Source: Deltaproteobacteria bacterium (lineage in GTDB: Bacteria > Desulfobacterota > JADFVX01). From it: a DNA stretch of 64,000 nucleotides. Positions 1-7,872 of this stretch are shown piece by piece. Numbering within the stretch: position 1 is the first letter of the stretch; each line of letters begins with the position of its first letter. Made by a program: the position numbers and the translations under genes. The notes under the pieces are model-generated. The model did no database searches. It was not told the origin of the DNA and was given only the letters and a program-made list of their open reading frames with translations. The stretch covers positions 1 through 64,000 of the forward strand of contig JAOUBX010000008.1 in the NCBI GenBank assembly GCA_029860075.1, read 5' to 3'.

Positions 1-97
1 ATCCCCATAGAGATAGAGTATAGATGTAACATTAAATCCAGCGGCTAAGTTCAACCTCATTTTATCTGTTAATGCCGCTGGCACTACAGATAAAACG

Positions 98-832
98 CTA
101 ATTGTTATAGTTCCCCGCGTCTTTATCAAAAATACCGATATAATTATTATAAAAATCATTATTCTTAACCGTTGCATAGGATGTACTGTAAAGAATTATT
201 CCGGCGCTGTTAACAGCAGCTTCTATACGATCCGGATCTCCCGGCAATAATCCGTTCGAGTCATGAATCAAGTTGTTTTCAATGGTCAGATGGCTTGCCG
301 TATCCGCAAATATCAAGGCATTATTATCGTGGGTATCGGCATTTAATCCCGTCAGGTCACAGTTCTTAATAGTAATATTATTGGACTGAAAAACACCCAC
401 CAGGAAGTTGACCCCACCCGTGTCTACCTGGGTGGAAGTAAAACCATCCCAGGTAATGTAGTTTCGGTTGAAAGCCCCTATAACGGGACCGTCCATATTG
501 CCCGTTAAAACCGGACTTTCACCGGGGTAAGCTTTAAATATGATTGGATTCCCTGCTGTGCCTGAATTTGCCGGATTCATTGCAGGTATGTCGTAATTTG
601 CCGCATTTCCAGGATCATAGACACCGGTACGGAAGTAGACTGTGTCGCCTGCCTTAGCATTTGTTATTGCCGTCTGCCATGAACAGGGAGTTGCCGTGTT
701 TGAACAATCGGCCCACACTGCCGAGCCCGAAGTTGAAACATAATATGTAGCAGCCTCAATAAAATTCGGTGTGCATATAACGATTACATTAAAGAAGATA
801 AAAATAATGAAGGACTTTCGGATTTTATGCAT
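98..832 (-). CDS. Secreted parallel beta-helix (pectate-lyase-like) protein, apparently cut short
   Basis: The protein begins with a signal peptide (MHKIRKSF followed by a hydrophobic run ending near FIEA). It then has a pattern typical of right-handed beta-helix surface proteins: an AG-DTV-F--GVY type N-cap (AKAGDTVYFRTGVY), then repeated N-x-I-x-N rungs such as NNITIKNCDL, LTIENNLI and ATVKNNDF. I chose the ATG at 832 because AGGA lies 7 nt upstream; an in-frame TTG at 853 has no such site. Family members are usually 400-600 residues, and this one stops at about 244 residues in the middle of a rung, so it is probably truncated. The minus strand stays open to the window edge in a shifted frame after the stop. 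Function is unknown; binding or cleaving polysaccharide is the family expectation only. It is preceded by one of the shared exported-protein promoters. Confidence 0.6.
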   Translation of the reverse strand: MHKIRKSFIIFIFFNVIVICTPNFIEAATYYVSTSGSAVWADCSNTATPCSWQTAITNAKAGDTVYFRTGVYDPGNAANYDIPAMNPANSGTAGNPIIFKAYPGESPVLTGNMDGPVIGAFNRNYITWDGFTSTQVDTGGVNFLVGVFQSNNITIKNCDLTGLNADTHDNNALIFADTASHLTIENNLIHDSNGLLPGDPDRIEAAVNSAGIILYSTSYATVKNNDFYNNYIGIFDKDAGNYNN

Positions 833-853
833 TGTTTCCTGGCCTTTTGCCAA

Positions 854-962
854 TACTTCTATATCAAAAAAAACAAGTAACCTGCATCATCAGGGCTGGC
901 CTTAAATATCATAAAGTTTTTGGGTCCCCATTTCATTCTTCCCCGTTTTTTTAACATTACTT
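854..962 (-). other. Long 5' leader with possible 25-codon upstream ORF
   Basis: This is the untranslated leader of the beta-helix gene as predicted from the promoter just upstream. It contains a GGGGAAGA ribosome-binding-like run followed by a minus-strand ATG at 936, opening a 25-residue frame (MKWGPKNF..., stop at 859-861). The same block, with GGGGGAGA and MKWG, recurs at 26404-26460, but there the frame stops after five codons. Whether the leader peptide is made is unknown. Confidence 0.3.
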
Positions 963-991
963 TTTATACATTAATCAACTTTATTTGTAAA
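963..991 (-). promoter_or_regulatory. Sigma-70-type promoter, copy A of a shared promoter family
   Basis: On the minus strand this reads TTTACA, a 17-nt spacer, then TATAAA. The spacer itself (ending GTTGATTAATG) is nearly the same in the copies at 28209-28237 and, less strictly, 27330-27358. Conservation beyond the -35 and -10 suggests a regulator site or recent duplication. It points at the beta-helix gene, giving a leader of about 120 nt. Confidence 0.6.
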
Positions 992-1081
992 CGAATAAAA
1001 GCCGGAAATAACAGGTGTTGCATCTACGCATTTGATAAAAAATGAGCTTTTTTCTAACATTGCCGTAAGTTCTTTCCATAA

Positions 1082-1258
1082 ATAAAGAGAAAGGGTAAGA
1101 TTAATTCACTTACAGTAAAAGCCTTAAAAGTAAACGATGAAAATGGAAATATAACAGCCGTTAGAGGTATATCAGGCTGTGAGATAGAAGTGAAAGTTAG
1201 AACGAAAAGAGGGGCCGCGTCCAGGCCTTTGACAAAATATGGGGAGTTAATATGCTAA
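1082..1258 (+). pseudogene. Coding remnant overlapping the SUFU-like gene start
   Basis: An open frame of 58 codons without a normal start codon runs into the next gene and stops 7 nt inside it (ATGCTAA arrangement). Its translation looks protein-like (for example VKALKVNDENGNITAVRG and VRTKRGAASRPLTKYGEL) rather than random. An unusual ATT start with GAAAGGG in front is possible but unlikely. I read it as the C-terminal remnant of a larger upstream gene that was translationally coupled to the SUFU-like gene. No family was recognised. Confidence 0.35.
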
Positions 1259-1902
1259 GAAAATTTTTCGGAAAAAAGAAAAAGCTGACAGAGGAAGAGG
1301 AAGAAAAACTTGAAAATAATTGGTTTGATGAAAAAAGCCGATTAATGGAATCAATACTGGCAAAGGAGCATGACATGGTAATGCATGCTCTTATTCCTTA
1401 TGAAGTAGGCGGCGGTTTGGATCTTTATTATTATCCAAATGGTATTCCGGGCACAGCAATTGCCACAAAAGAGCTTTCTTACGCATGCAGAGAAAGCTCA
1501 TCAAATGATAAGTACAAAAAATATGAACTGGTCATGTTTACGAGAGAAAAACTTAATCTGGATCAGGCGAAAGAAGAAAACGCCACTTTTGGAAAAGCCC
1601 ATAAAAATATAAACTCCATTCTGAATCCGGTAGCAAATTATAGCAAGCAAGCGACGCTTAATCCGAATGAAACATGTGAGTTCCCTTCCGATATGGAAGG
1701 TATAGGCGGTAAATGCCTCATTTTTTCCGAATATAAACCAGCCAGTGATGATGTTGAAGATTTCGGGCTCATGGCTGTCATTGAAATTCACCGCAGTGAA
1801 ATGGAATATGCTATGCAAAATGGCGGAAGAGAACTGCTCAACCTGCTGGAGGAAAAAGGATACTATCCCTATTCTGATATGGATAGAGAACCGGTTGTGT
1901 GA
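1252..1902 (+). CDS. Suppressor-of-fused (SUFU) domain-like protein, possible immunity protein
   Basis: A 216-residue cytoplasmic protein with a lysine- and glutamate-rich N-terminus. The core resembles the SUFU family: an LDLYYYPNG...GTAIATKELS strand pair, then YKKYELVMFTR, a GKCLIF strand, and a C-terminal GLMAVIEIHRSEMEYAMQNG segment ending in DMDREPVV. In bacteria SUFU proteins are commonly immunity proteins of polymorphic or contact-dependent toxins, encoded directly after the toxin. The coding remnant that overlaps this start would fit that position. The start is supported by GGGGAG 7 nt upstream. No toxin is visible in the window, so it may be an orphan. The assignment rests on motif pattern, not on a search. 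Confidence 0.5.
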   Translation: MLRKFFGKKKKLTEEEEEKLENNWFDEKSRLMESILAKEHDMVMHALIPYEVGGGLDLYYYPNGIPGTAIATKELSYACRESSSNDKYKKYELVMFTREKLNLDQAKEENATFGKAHKNINSILNPVANYSKQATLNPNETCEFPSDMEGIGGKCLIFSEYKPASDDVEDFGLMAVIEIHRSEMEYAMQNGGRELLNLLEEKGYYPYSDMDREPVV

Positions 1903-2114
1903 AAATGAAGGGGGCGTTGATGTGAGTTAATTTCGTGGGCAATGCCCAAGCTGCGGGACTGAGCCTGTCGTAAGAGTACCCCCCTCATCTGAAGTTTTTT
2001 ATAGCTCTTAATGTCAAAGTTGAACATTTAATTGACAAGAGTCACATTCATGTATTAAATAGAGAAAGCCTGTTAATAACATAGTTGGAAGAAAATCAAA
2101 GCGAAGGTTGTCAA

Positions 2115-2987
2115 ATGAGATATAGAAAAACGACACCTCCAGACAAGATAGTTCTCGATGATTCATTAATTCTGGAAGGGGATGCATTGCACGCGCTTCG
2201 CCTATTACCGTCAGCTTCGATTCAATGCGTTGTCACTTCTCCCCCTTACTGGGGGCTTCGTGATTATGGGATTGATGGTCAAATTGGATTGGAAACTACT
2301 TTACCACAATTTATTAATCATTTAGTTGCAATATTTAACGAGGTAAAACGCGTTCTACGCGACGATGGCACACTATGGTTGAATGTTGGTGACGGATATA
2401 CTAGTGGAAATCGTGGTTACCGCGCAGTCGACAAGAAAAACCCTGCACGGGCAATGACCATTAGACCAGATACCCCTGAAGGTTTAAAACCAAAAGATCT
2501 TCAAGGCATTCCGTGGAGATTAGCATTTGCTCTTCAAGATGACGGCTGGTATCTAAGAAGTGATATTGTTTGGCGCAAACCGAATGCAATGCCGGAAAGT
2601 GTAAAAGATCGGCCAACACGTGCACATGAATATTTATTCATGCTCACCAAGTCAGAGCACTATTACTATGACTATGAGTTAGTTAAAGAAGTTGGATTAA
2701 ATGGAAAACTTCGCAACCGTAGAAGTGTATGGGATATTAATACACAACCATTTCCTGAAGCTCACTTTGCAACGTTTCCTCCTAAGTTGATTGAACCTTG
2801 TATTCTAGCTTCTTCACAACCGGGTGATTATATTCTCGATCCTTTTTTTGGTTCTGGCACAGTTGGCATTGTATGTATAGAACAGTATAGGCGATATGCT
2901 GGAATAGAATTAAATCCAGAATATGTGGCCATAGCAGCAAATCGGCTAAGTGCCACAGAGGAAAGAATAATTAAGGTTGCTGTGTGA
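2115..2987 (+). CDS. Type II DNA (cytosine-N4) methyltransferase, Cfr9I/XcyI type
   Basis: Modification enzyme that would protect the host site from the adjacent nuclease. The catalytic motif IV TSPPYWGLRDYG is near residue 40 and the AdoMet-binding motif I DPFFGSGTVG is near residue 245. Motif order IV-before-I marks the beta class, and TSPPY is typical of N4-cytosine enzymes. M.Cfr9I and M.XcyI, which share the TSPPYWGLRDYG sequence, methylate CCCGGG. The ATG at 2115 is preferred because GAAGG lies 7 nt upstream and the protein then starts MRYRKTTPP; an upstream in-frame TTG at 2085 has no site. Its stop codon overlaps the nuclease start by one base (TGATG), so the two are translationally coupled. 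The pair is AT-richer than most of the window, consistent with horizontal acquisition. Confidence 0.9.
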   Translation: MRYRKTTPPDKIVLDDSLILEGDALHALRLLPSASIQCVVTSPPYWGLRDYGIDGQIGLETTLPQFINHLVAIFNEVKRVLRDDGTLWLNVGDGYTSGNRGYRAVDKKNPARAMTIRPDTPEGLKPKDLQGIPWRLAFALQDDGWYLRSDIVWRKPNAMPESVKDRPTRAHEYLFMLTKSEHYYYDYELVKEVGLNGKLRNRRSVWDINTQPFPEAHFATFPPKLIEPCILASSQPGDYILDPFFGSGTVGIVCIEQYRRYAGIELNPEYVAIAANRLSATEERIIKVAV

Positions 2988-3967
2988 TGGCGGATATAAA
3001 TATTCCTGCACCAGAACTTCAAATTGATTTTTCATTCGCACTTGGTCAGGTACGAAGCCTTTACCTTCAAGACGCATTAAGCAGCACCATTGACGCTCTG
3101 AACCTGTCTACTCTAGACAAGGAGTTGTCCACATATGTACCACAAAGTAGCCTCAAAGCACTAGCGAAACATGGCTTGAGAGGCGAGCTTGTTTATGCAG
3201 TTCCATGTGTTCTTAAAACTAATCCATATCTACTCGGCTATTACAGATTACTGCTCGGATTCAGTCAAAAAGAATTCTATACAAAAGAATTCGGTGTTTC
3301 TGGCTTCAAATCAATGGAATCAAAAGGAATTCTAACTGAAAGAAATAAGCCTGATTTATCAAATTTGTGCAAAGGTTTGGTTGTCAGTGCGGTGGCTTTA
3401 GTAAATGGGATTGGAATCGATAGATTGAGCCGGGATATGCTTGACGATTTAACCCTTCTTACCGTTGGGCCACAGTTAAGAGGTGGTGCAAATGTCAAAA
3501 AGGGTGTTGCTGGTATCGTTGATGTGTTTCAAACAATTCACGACATTGTTGAACATCCCGCCACGAAGTCCAGCGCTGGCAAAATCGAAATTGAGAATGC
3601 TGCTGGTCGAAAAGTTCTAATAGAATTTGCACCTGATCCCGACATAGTCATTAGAGAGGAAATGAGCAAAAAAAGATATAGAAATATAATTGCTATTGAG
3701 GTCAAAGGTGGGACGGATTTTTCTAACATTCACAACCGCGTGGGCGAAGCTGAAAAAAGTCACCAAAAAGCAAAGGCAACAGGATATGTCGAGTGTTGGA
3801 CAGTCGTCAATGTAGACCGTATTGATATAGAAATGTCAAAAAGGGAGTCGCCGTCTACAAATACTTTTTATCGCTTATCTTCTTTAAAGCAGGGTGAAAG
3901 CGATGAGTACCAAGACTTTAAAGAGCGTGTAATTTCATTGACAGGGATACGGAATGACATGGTTTAG
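2987..3967 (+). CDS. XcyI-family type II restriction endonuclease
   Basis: A protein of about 326 residues, matching the XcyI/Cfr9I family length, encoded directly behind its methyltransferase. The nuclease centre appears as a PD-(D/E)xK pattern: PDPDIVI near residue 220, followed about 20 residues later by AIEVKGG. The family cuts double-stranded DNA at CCCGGG; that specificity is inferred from family and partner, not shown. The start ATG at 2987 overlaps the methyltransferase TGA; an in-frame GTG at 2984 is an alternative. No controller (C) protein gene is visible, so expression timing probably depends on translational coupling. The gene looks intact. Confidence 0.85.
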   Translation: MADINIPAPELQIDFSFALGQVRSLYLQDALSSTIDALNLSTLDKELSTYVPQSSLKALAKHGLRGELVYAVPCVLKTNPYLLGYYRLLLGFSQKEFYTKEFGVSGFKSMESKGILTERNKPDLSNLCKGLVVSAVALVNGIGIDRLSRDMLDDLTLLTVGPQLRGGANVKKGVAGIVDVFQTIHDIVEHPATKSSAGKIEIENAAGRKVLIEFAPDPDIVIREEMSKKRYRNIIAIEVKGGTDFSNIHNRVGEAEKSHQKAKATGYVECWTVVNVDRIDIEMSKRESPSTNTFYRLSSLKQGESDEYQDFKERVISLTGIRNDMV

Positions 3968-4006
3968 CAGATATTCTATAAATAAGGGTCAAGCATTTGA
4001 AAATTC

Positions 4007-4642
4007 ATGAATACTTACTCAAAAACAATTCCTTTGCTCATTTTTCTCTCCTTCCTTTCAGCCTGTTGCCCACTTACATCGGTTCATCCCTTATCAAATC
4101 CCGATAAAGCGACTTTTGATGATAGGCTTAAGGGCACCTGGAAGCTTCAAAAAGAGGGGGATACCGTTTTCCTGCATATTGGAAAACTGAAGGATAATAA
4201 AACTCAGGTTGTCTCCATTGAACACACGGATTCAGGAAATCTCGTCACCGTGGCGGCATCCATGTTTCCAACAGAAATTAAGGGTAATCACTTTATGAAT
4301 CTCAATGCCATAAAGGTAGAATTTATTGAACCTTCTAACGAGATACCGCCCGATGAAGGAGGGTACTACTTTTTCAAGTATAATTTTAAAGACAAGGATA
4401 GCTTTTCATTTTCAATGATTAATGAAAATATCGTAGCTGATGCAATAAAAAAAGGTAAATTAAAAGGGGAAATAAAGAAGAAACCGGTTCGGCCCAATAA
4501 AGGGGACATTATAAAAATAGAAAAGATTGTATGTACCAGCATTACAGACAGTACAGAAAACCTGGTAAGATTTTTCAGAGAAACGCCTGTAAATACTTTA
4601 TTTCCTGAAAAAGATTCATTCCTTTTCAAAAGGGTGAAGTAG
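4007..4642 (+). CDS. Hypothetical lipoprotein
   Basis: The N-terminus (MNTYSKTIPLLIFLSFLSAC) is a lipoprotein signal with a lipobox (LSAC, Cys20), so the mature protein should be lipid-anchored in the envelope. The remaining 190 residues are soluble and rich in beta-type sequence (GTWKLQKEGDTVFLHIGKL near residue 45), with a lysine-rich C-terminal half. The GTWKL...FLHIGK pattern recalls lipocalin-like small lipoproteins, but I do not recognise a family. The ribosome-binding site is poor. It stands alone between the restriction system and the toxin-antitoxin remnant. Confidence 0.65.
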   Translation: MNTYSKTIPLLIFLSFLSACCPLTSVHPLSNPDKATFDDRLKGTWKLQKEGDTVFLHIGKLKDNKTQVVSIEHTDSGNLVTVAASMFPTEIKGNHFMNLNAIKVEFIEPSNEIPPDEGGYYFFKYNFKDKDSFSFSMINENIVADAIKKGKLKGEIKKKPVRPNKGDIIKIEKIVCTSITDSTENLVRFFRETPVNTLFPEKDSFLFKRVK

Positions 4643-4733
4643 CCTATTGGGATTCATTTACGCTTTGCCCAATCTTATACACTTAAATCCTTTTCATCCC
4701 CCTTCTCTTTGTTACGCCTGCAGGTTTACTACT

Positions 4734-4770
4734 TGACGAGTACGTGCTATTGTTATTACATTAGTACGTA
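4734..4770 (+). promoter_or_regulatory. Promoter and repeated operator of the toxin-antitoxin module
   Basis: TTGACG at 4734-4739 can act as a -35, with TTACAT or TACATT 17-18 nt downstream as a weak -10. Two copies of AGTACGT (4739-4745 and 4763-4769), 24 bp apart, flank the spacer and could bind the ribbon-helix-helix antitoxin for autoregulation, as is usual for such modules. GGAGG follows at 4772. Confidence 0.4.
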
Positions 4771-4785
4771 TCGGAGGTTTTTGCC

Positions 4786-5034
4786 ATAAACAAAAAACTA
4801 ACACTCAAGCTCGATGATGATGTCATTGAAAAAGCCAGAGTTTATGCCGGGACAAGGCACAAAAGTCTCTCTCAACTCGTGGAGAACTACTTCAGGGTGA
4901 TTACCGGAGAAAGTGGGGAAAAAGTGGAAATAACACCTATTGTGAAGGATTTGTCCGGAGTAATCAAGCTTGAGGAAGATGAAGACATAAAAGATGACTA
5001 TGCCCAATATCTAATTGAGAAGTATCGACTCTGA
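4786..5034 (+). CDS. Ribbon-helix-helix type antitoxin (DUF6364-like), start codon is ATA
   Basis: The reading frame encodes 82 residues that match the small RHH antitoxin pattern: NKKLTLKLDDDVIEKARVYA, then SLSQLVENYFRVITG, then an acidic tail (EEDEDIKDDY). The N-terminal strand would bind DNA and the acidic tail would bind the toxin. The family normally starts M-N-K-K-L, but here the codon before NKK is ATA, 8 nt after a good GGAGG. No ATG, GTG or TTG suits the position. Either a very rare ATA start is used or a point mutation (ATG to ATA) has silenced the gene. The stop overlaps the start of the toxin frame. The partner toxin is also damaged, so decay is the simpler reading. Confidence 0.6.
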   Translation: MNKKLTLKLDDDVIEKARVYAGTRHKSLSQLVENYFRVITGESGEKVEITPIVKDLSGVIKLEEDEDIKDDYAQYLIEKYRL

Positions 5035-5248
5035 TATTCTTCTCGATCTTCTCGCCAAACGTGAGCCTTTCTACAAATCCGCAGCCGCTTTATTCTCTCT
5101 TGCTGAAAAGAAGGAAATAAAGGGAACATCCTACTACTCCTTATGTCACCAAAAGTGTTTACAGAAGGTCTTCCGGATTCTGCACTTAGTGCGGAATCCG
5201 GTTCTATTTATTATTAGAATTGCAAGTAGCAATGGAACTAAATATTGA
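5015..5248 (+). pseudogene. Truncated PIN-domain (VapC-type) toxin
   Basis: The first 37 codons match the N-terminus of PIN ribonuclease toxins: an IDSDILLDLLAKREPFY segment with the first catalytic acidic residues, followed by AAALFSLAEKKEIKG. From about 5124 the similarity is lost (SYYSLCHQKCL...), and the frame ends after 77 codons instead of the usual 130-145, lacking the later conserved acidic residues. The frame opens with TTG at 5015, overlapping the antitoxin stop. It is therefore very unlikely to be an active nuclease. A hairpin follows at 5173, as if the original tail was replaced by unrelated sequence. Confidence 0.6.
5173..5212 (+). terminator. Hairpin terminator after the toxin remnant
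   Basis: A 13-bp stem (CCGGATTCTGCAC at 5173-5185 with GTGCGGAATCCGG at 5189-5201, one G-U pair) has a 3-nt loop and is followed by a loose T-rich stretch (TTCTATTTATTATT). The hairpin overlaps the last codons of the damaged toxin frame. It could be a small inserted hairpin element rather than an original terminator. Confidence 0.5.
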
Positions 5249-5366
5249 CTCTTAAAAGCGTGATACAATTACTGAACAACTATAGCTGTCCCCAATTACC
5301 TCACCATTTTTCGTCCTTTCCGGCCAGTTGCTGAAAAGCACTACTTATCACTTACTTTCTTATCAC

Positions 5367-6491
5367 TCAGGCATTTTCAATAACTATAGTAACCGAGGCA
5401 TTGATAGTATTAGTTTCCTTATTCCAGGTCGTTCCTTCCTTCAGGGTTAAAACAAAATCCTTATTAAAGATTAAATCAACAAGCTTTGCCTTAGGAATAT
5501 CGAGAGTAGCAAAACCGAATTCCAGATTACACTCGTAGGTTGATCCATCCTTTTCAAAGGTTTCTCTACCGCTTGTAATTTTACCTATGGGGCTCATTAA
5601 TTCGTTTACATTGAGTTGTAAAAGCGCATCTAAATTAGCCTTTCCATCAATATCAATCAGCCACGAACGGATATTAACACCAGCCGTAGCACCAAATGAC
5701 AATAAGGTCTTAGATTTTTCCCATTTAGGCTCCTGACCATAGGTTGGTATGCTTACTACCCTGAAACTAATCAGAGTGGAACTGTTTTTTTTAATCTCTC
5801 TGAGAATACCCGGAAAAGCTCCCCATGTCCCTCCTGAAGTGCTTCTGTCTGTGTTATATAAAATAGGACCTGATATAGCTGATTTTTGGAATAGTTCTTT
5901 CTTTTTAATTTTCAGATCTGATCCGCAGCTTGCAATAGCATTAGAACATAATGGCCAGCCTAATTTATTTTTGAGTTTATCTTCCGATTTATCTTCCGAT
6001 TTATCTCCCGGTGTAAAGCTAAATTCATGGTCTGTTTCGTTTTCAAAATAGATAGAGATATTATTTGCAGCAACAATGGCAGGTGTTCCCTGATGTACGT
6101 GAATCTTAAGAGAACAGTTTCCGGTATCCCCACGGCCTTTGAGACTAAAAATATCTATCAATTCTGTATTACTGCCGGCTTTCAAGTAATAATCATCGGA
6201 AGTGTCATGTTTAGAAGAGTTATTATACTTGCTAAAGGAAGCATCATCTGTACCCAGCTGAAACTCTCCAATATCCGGGCCATCCACATAACTGACCTTT
6301 ATCCTTCTGTATGAATCTCCCCAATGTGAATTGACATCGGAAACAGAGTGTAGATCCAGGATATCTCCCGGTTTTATCTCCGGCTTGCTGTTCACATGAT
6401 CATGCTGCCAGTCCTCTGATGAACCGCTGGTTAATTTAATAGGTCTCTGTGTTTTGTTCTCAATATTTGTAAAAAAACATGGATTAGACAT
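5367..6491 (-). CDS. Unknown protein with two tandem beta-rich domains
   Basis: A 374-residue protein without a signal peptide. Two segments look like repeats of one fold: FTNIENKTQRPIKL...DWQHDH...EIKPGDIL near the N-terminus and ISIYFENETDHEFSFTPGD near residue 150. Both have the N-x-T pattern followed by a charged loop, common in small beta-sandwich proteins that bind membranes or lectin ligands. An eight-base-multiple duplication gives the linker KSEDKSEDKLKNK. The C-terminal third (WLIDIDGKANLDALLQL...) is of different composition. AAGGAG lies 9 nt before the ATG. I do not recognise a family; a pore-forming or lectin-like role is speculation. It has no obvious operon partner. Confidence 0.6.
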   Translation of the reverse strand: MSNPCFFTNIENKTQRPIKLTSGSSEDWQHDHVNSKPEIKPGDILDLHSVSDVNSHWGDSYRRIKVSYVDGPDIGEFQLGTDDASFSKYNNSSKHDTSDDYYLKAGSNTELIDIFSLKGRGDTGNCSLKIHVHQGTPAIVAANNISIYFENETDHEFSFTPGDKSEDKSEDKLKNKLGWPLCSNAIASCGSDLKIKKKELFQKSAISGPILYNTDRSTSGGTWGAFPGILREIKKNSSTLISFRVVSIPTYGQEPKWEKSKTLLSFGATAGVNIRSWLIDIDGKANLDALLQLNVNELMSPIGKITSGRETFEKDGSTYECNLEFGFATLDIPKAKLVDLIFNKDFVLTLKEGTTWNKETNTINASVTIVIENA

Positions 6492-6818
6492 AACATTAAG
6501 CTCCTTATTTATATTGTAATAGGGTGAATGAAGTTACTTTTTCAGCAAGCGGCTCCGGAGGGCAAAAGGAGAGCCTTGTTGCCCACAAAAGATTTGGTAG
6601 AATCTGACCTTCCTTAACTGTCAAGTTTGGGGTCATATATGTAAACATATACCTTTCAATCATTGATTCGGCCACTATTTTTTTCAAAATAACGCTCAGC
6701 TTCACCGACTGGTTTTTCCGCTGACACTCCAAAGCCAGTCCAGGTTGAAACTGTTGTTATCTAACCTTATTCGTTAGGCAACTTTATCCACATTAATCCC
6801 TGGAATTGCCATAAATTT

Positions 6819-6853
6819 AAAAGAGGGCGCAATAGCATATTGCGCCCTCTTTT
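6819..6853 (-). terminator. Strong hairpin terminator
   Basis: AAAAGAGGGCGCAATA and TATTGCGCCCTCTTTT form a perfect 16-bp stem around a 3-nt loop. A-runs and T-runs at the two ends let it work in either direction, but it lies 5 nt past the stop of the small secreted protein on the minus strand, which is its likely user. Confidence 0.8.
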
Positions 6854-6858
6854 GTCAG

Positions 6859-7200
6859 CTATTGACAGGCAGCGATCATTTCGTTTCCTGATGGAGTGCA
6901 ACCTTTTCCATTACTTGTTGCATTGCTTAGTTGTCCTGATGCATCGACTGTAATTTTGTAATTACAACCGGCTCCGCCACCTGACCCCCATGGAGAAGAG
7001 GAGCTTGTCCAGTTACAGGTTTTTCCGGCCACGGTAAAGGAAATTGGGGCTGATGGTCTGAATGCATAGGAAATAGTGCCGGAAGCGCCCGGCTTTTCCG
7101 GGGTAATAAAATCGGCAACAGTGGTAATATTTACGGTATCTGCAAGTGCAGGCGTTGATAAAAACATTGAAATAATAACAGCAAATATAATCTTTTTCAT
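6859..7200 (-). CDS. Small secreted protein of unknown function
   Basis: A 113-residue protein with a clear signal peptide (MKKIIFAVIISMFLSTPALA, cleavage after ALA). The mature part is about 92 residues, polar, with Gly/Ser-rich turns and four cysteines (CNW, GCNY, GCTP and the C-terminal ACQ), which could form two disulphides in the periplasm. It resembles the exposed head of minor pilins in composition but has no pilin N-terminus. AAGGAG is 7 nt before the start, and a strong terminator follows the stop, so it is probably a single-gene unit. No family recognised. Confidence 0.65.
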   Translation of the reverse strand: MKKIIFAVIISMFLSTPALADTVNITTVADFITPEKPGASGTISYAFRPSAPISFTVAGKTCNWTSSSSPWGSGGGAGCNYKITVDASGQLSNATSNGKGCTPSGNEMIAACQ

Positions 7201-7872
7201 AATATTCTCCTTTTAATCAGCAATTAAATAGTTTACGAAATAAAATCTTGATTAGTCCTCACTTTCTATCCCTGCTTGCACGATATACAGGGTAAAAAAA
7301 CCTCAAAGAGCAATCATTGATGACAAAGAGGGAACATCATTTATTATTTTCCCTGATCAGATTTTATTACCCTTCTCGTGCATGCCCCCATCCGGTAATT
7401 AACCTCCTTTCCTGTTTTAGAAAAACAGTAGTCAATAAAAATAACGATTTCTACAGGAAAGGTATGACCTTCCCTGAACCTTTCAGTGATTAGCCGGAAT
7501 TTACTGACCAATACTTCAAATCTATGACCTTTTGAAATTTATTTTTTTGGAGGGGCAATAGTGCTTGAAAAGATTAAAATCAGGGAAAAAGAGTGGAAAT
7601 GATATGAACAGGGGGATACTTTTTTAAGATTTCTCCCTGCCGTCGAAATGGCATGATTATTTGTAATGAGGAAAACCTGAGCCATCGATTCCCGGTCAAG
7701 TGGACAATGACGGATAAAAACATTCCCGTCCCTCCCCCTTTGCATTATCAAATATCTTGTGATAACCTGCAAATATCCTGAAATAAAATCCGAGAAAGGG
7801 TGGCCGGCATGAATTTATAGTGTAACATTTTGGTTTTACCCCAAGGGCACTTCCTTCGGGGCGCACAGTGCT
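7201..7872 (+). other. Non-coding stretch between divergent genes
   Basis: About 670 nt separate the small secreted protein (minus) from the phosphorelay genes (plus). Short open frames here have no convincing ribosome-binding site or protein-like sequence. At 7801-7830 there is a short repeat-like string (GGCCGGCATGAATTTATAG) resembling 42956-42980. Promoters for the flanking genes must lie here, but I could not identify strong ones. Confidence 0.4.

Noticed and set aside
6505-6732. 75-codon minus-strand open frame upstream of the two-domain protein
   Set aside because: No ribosome-binding site and no recognisable protein pattern; it overlaps the leader of the downstream gene.
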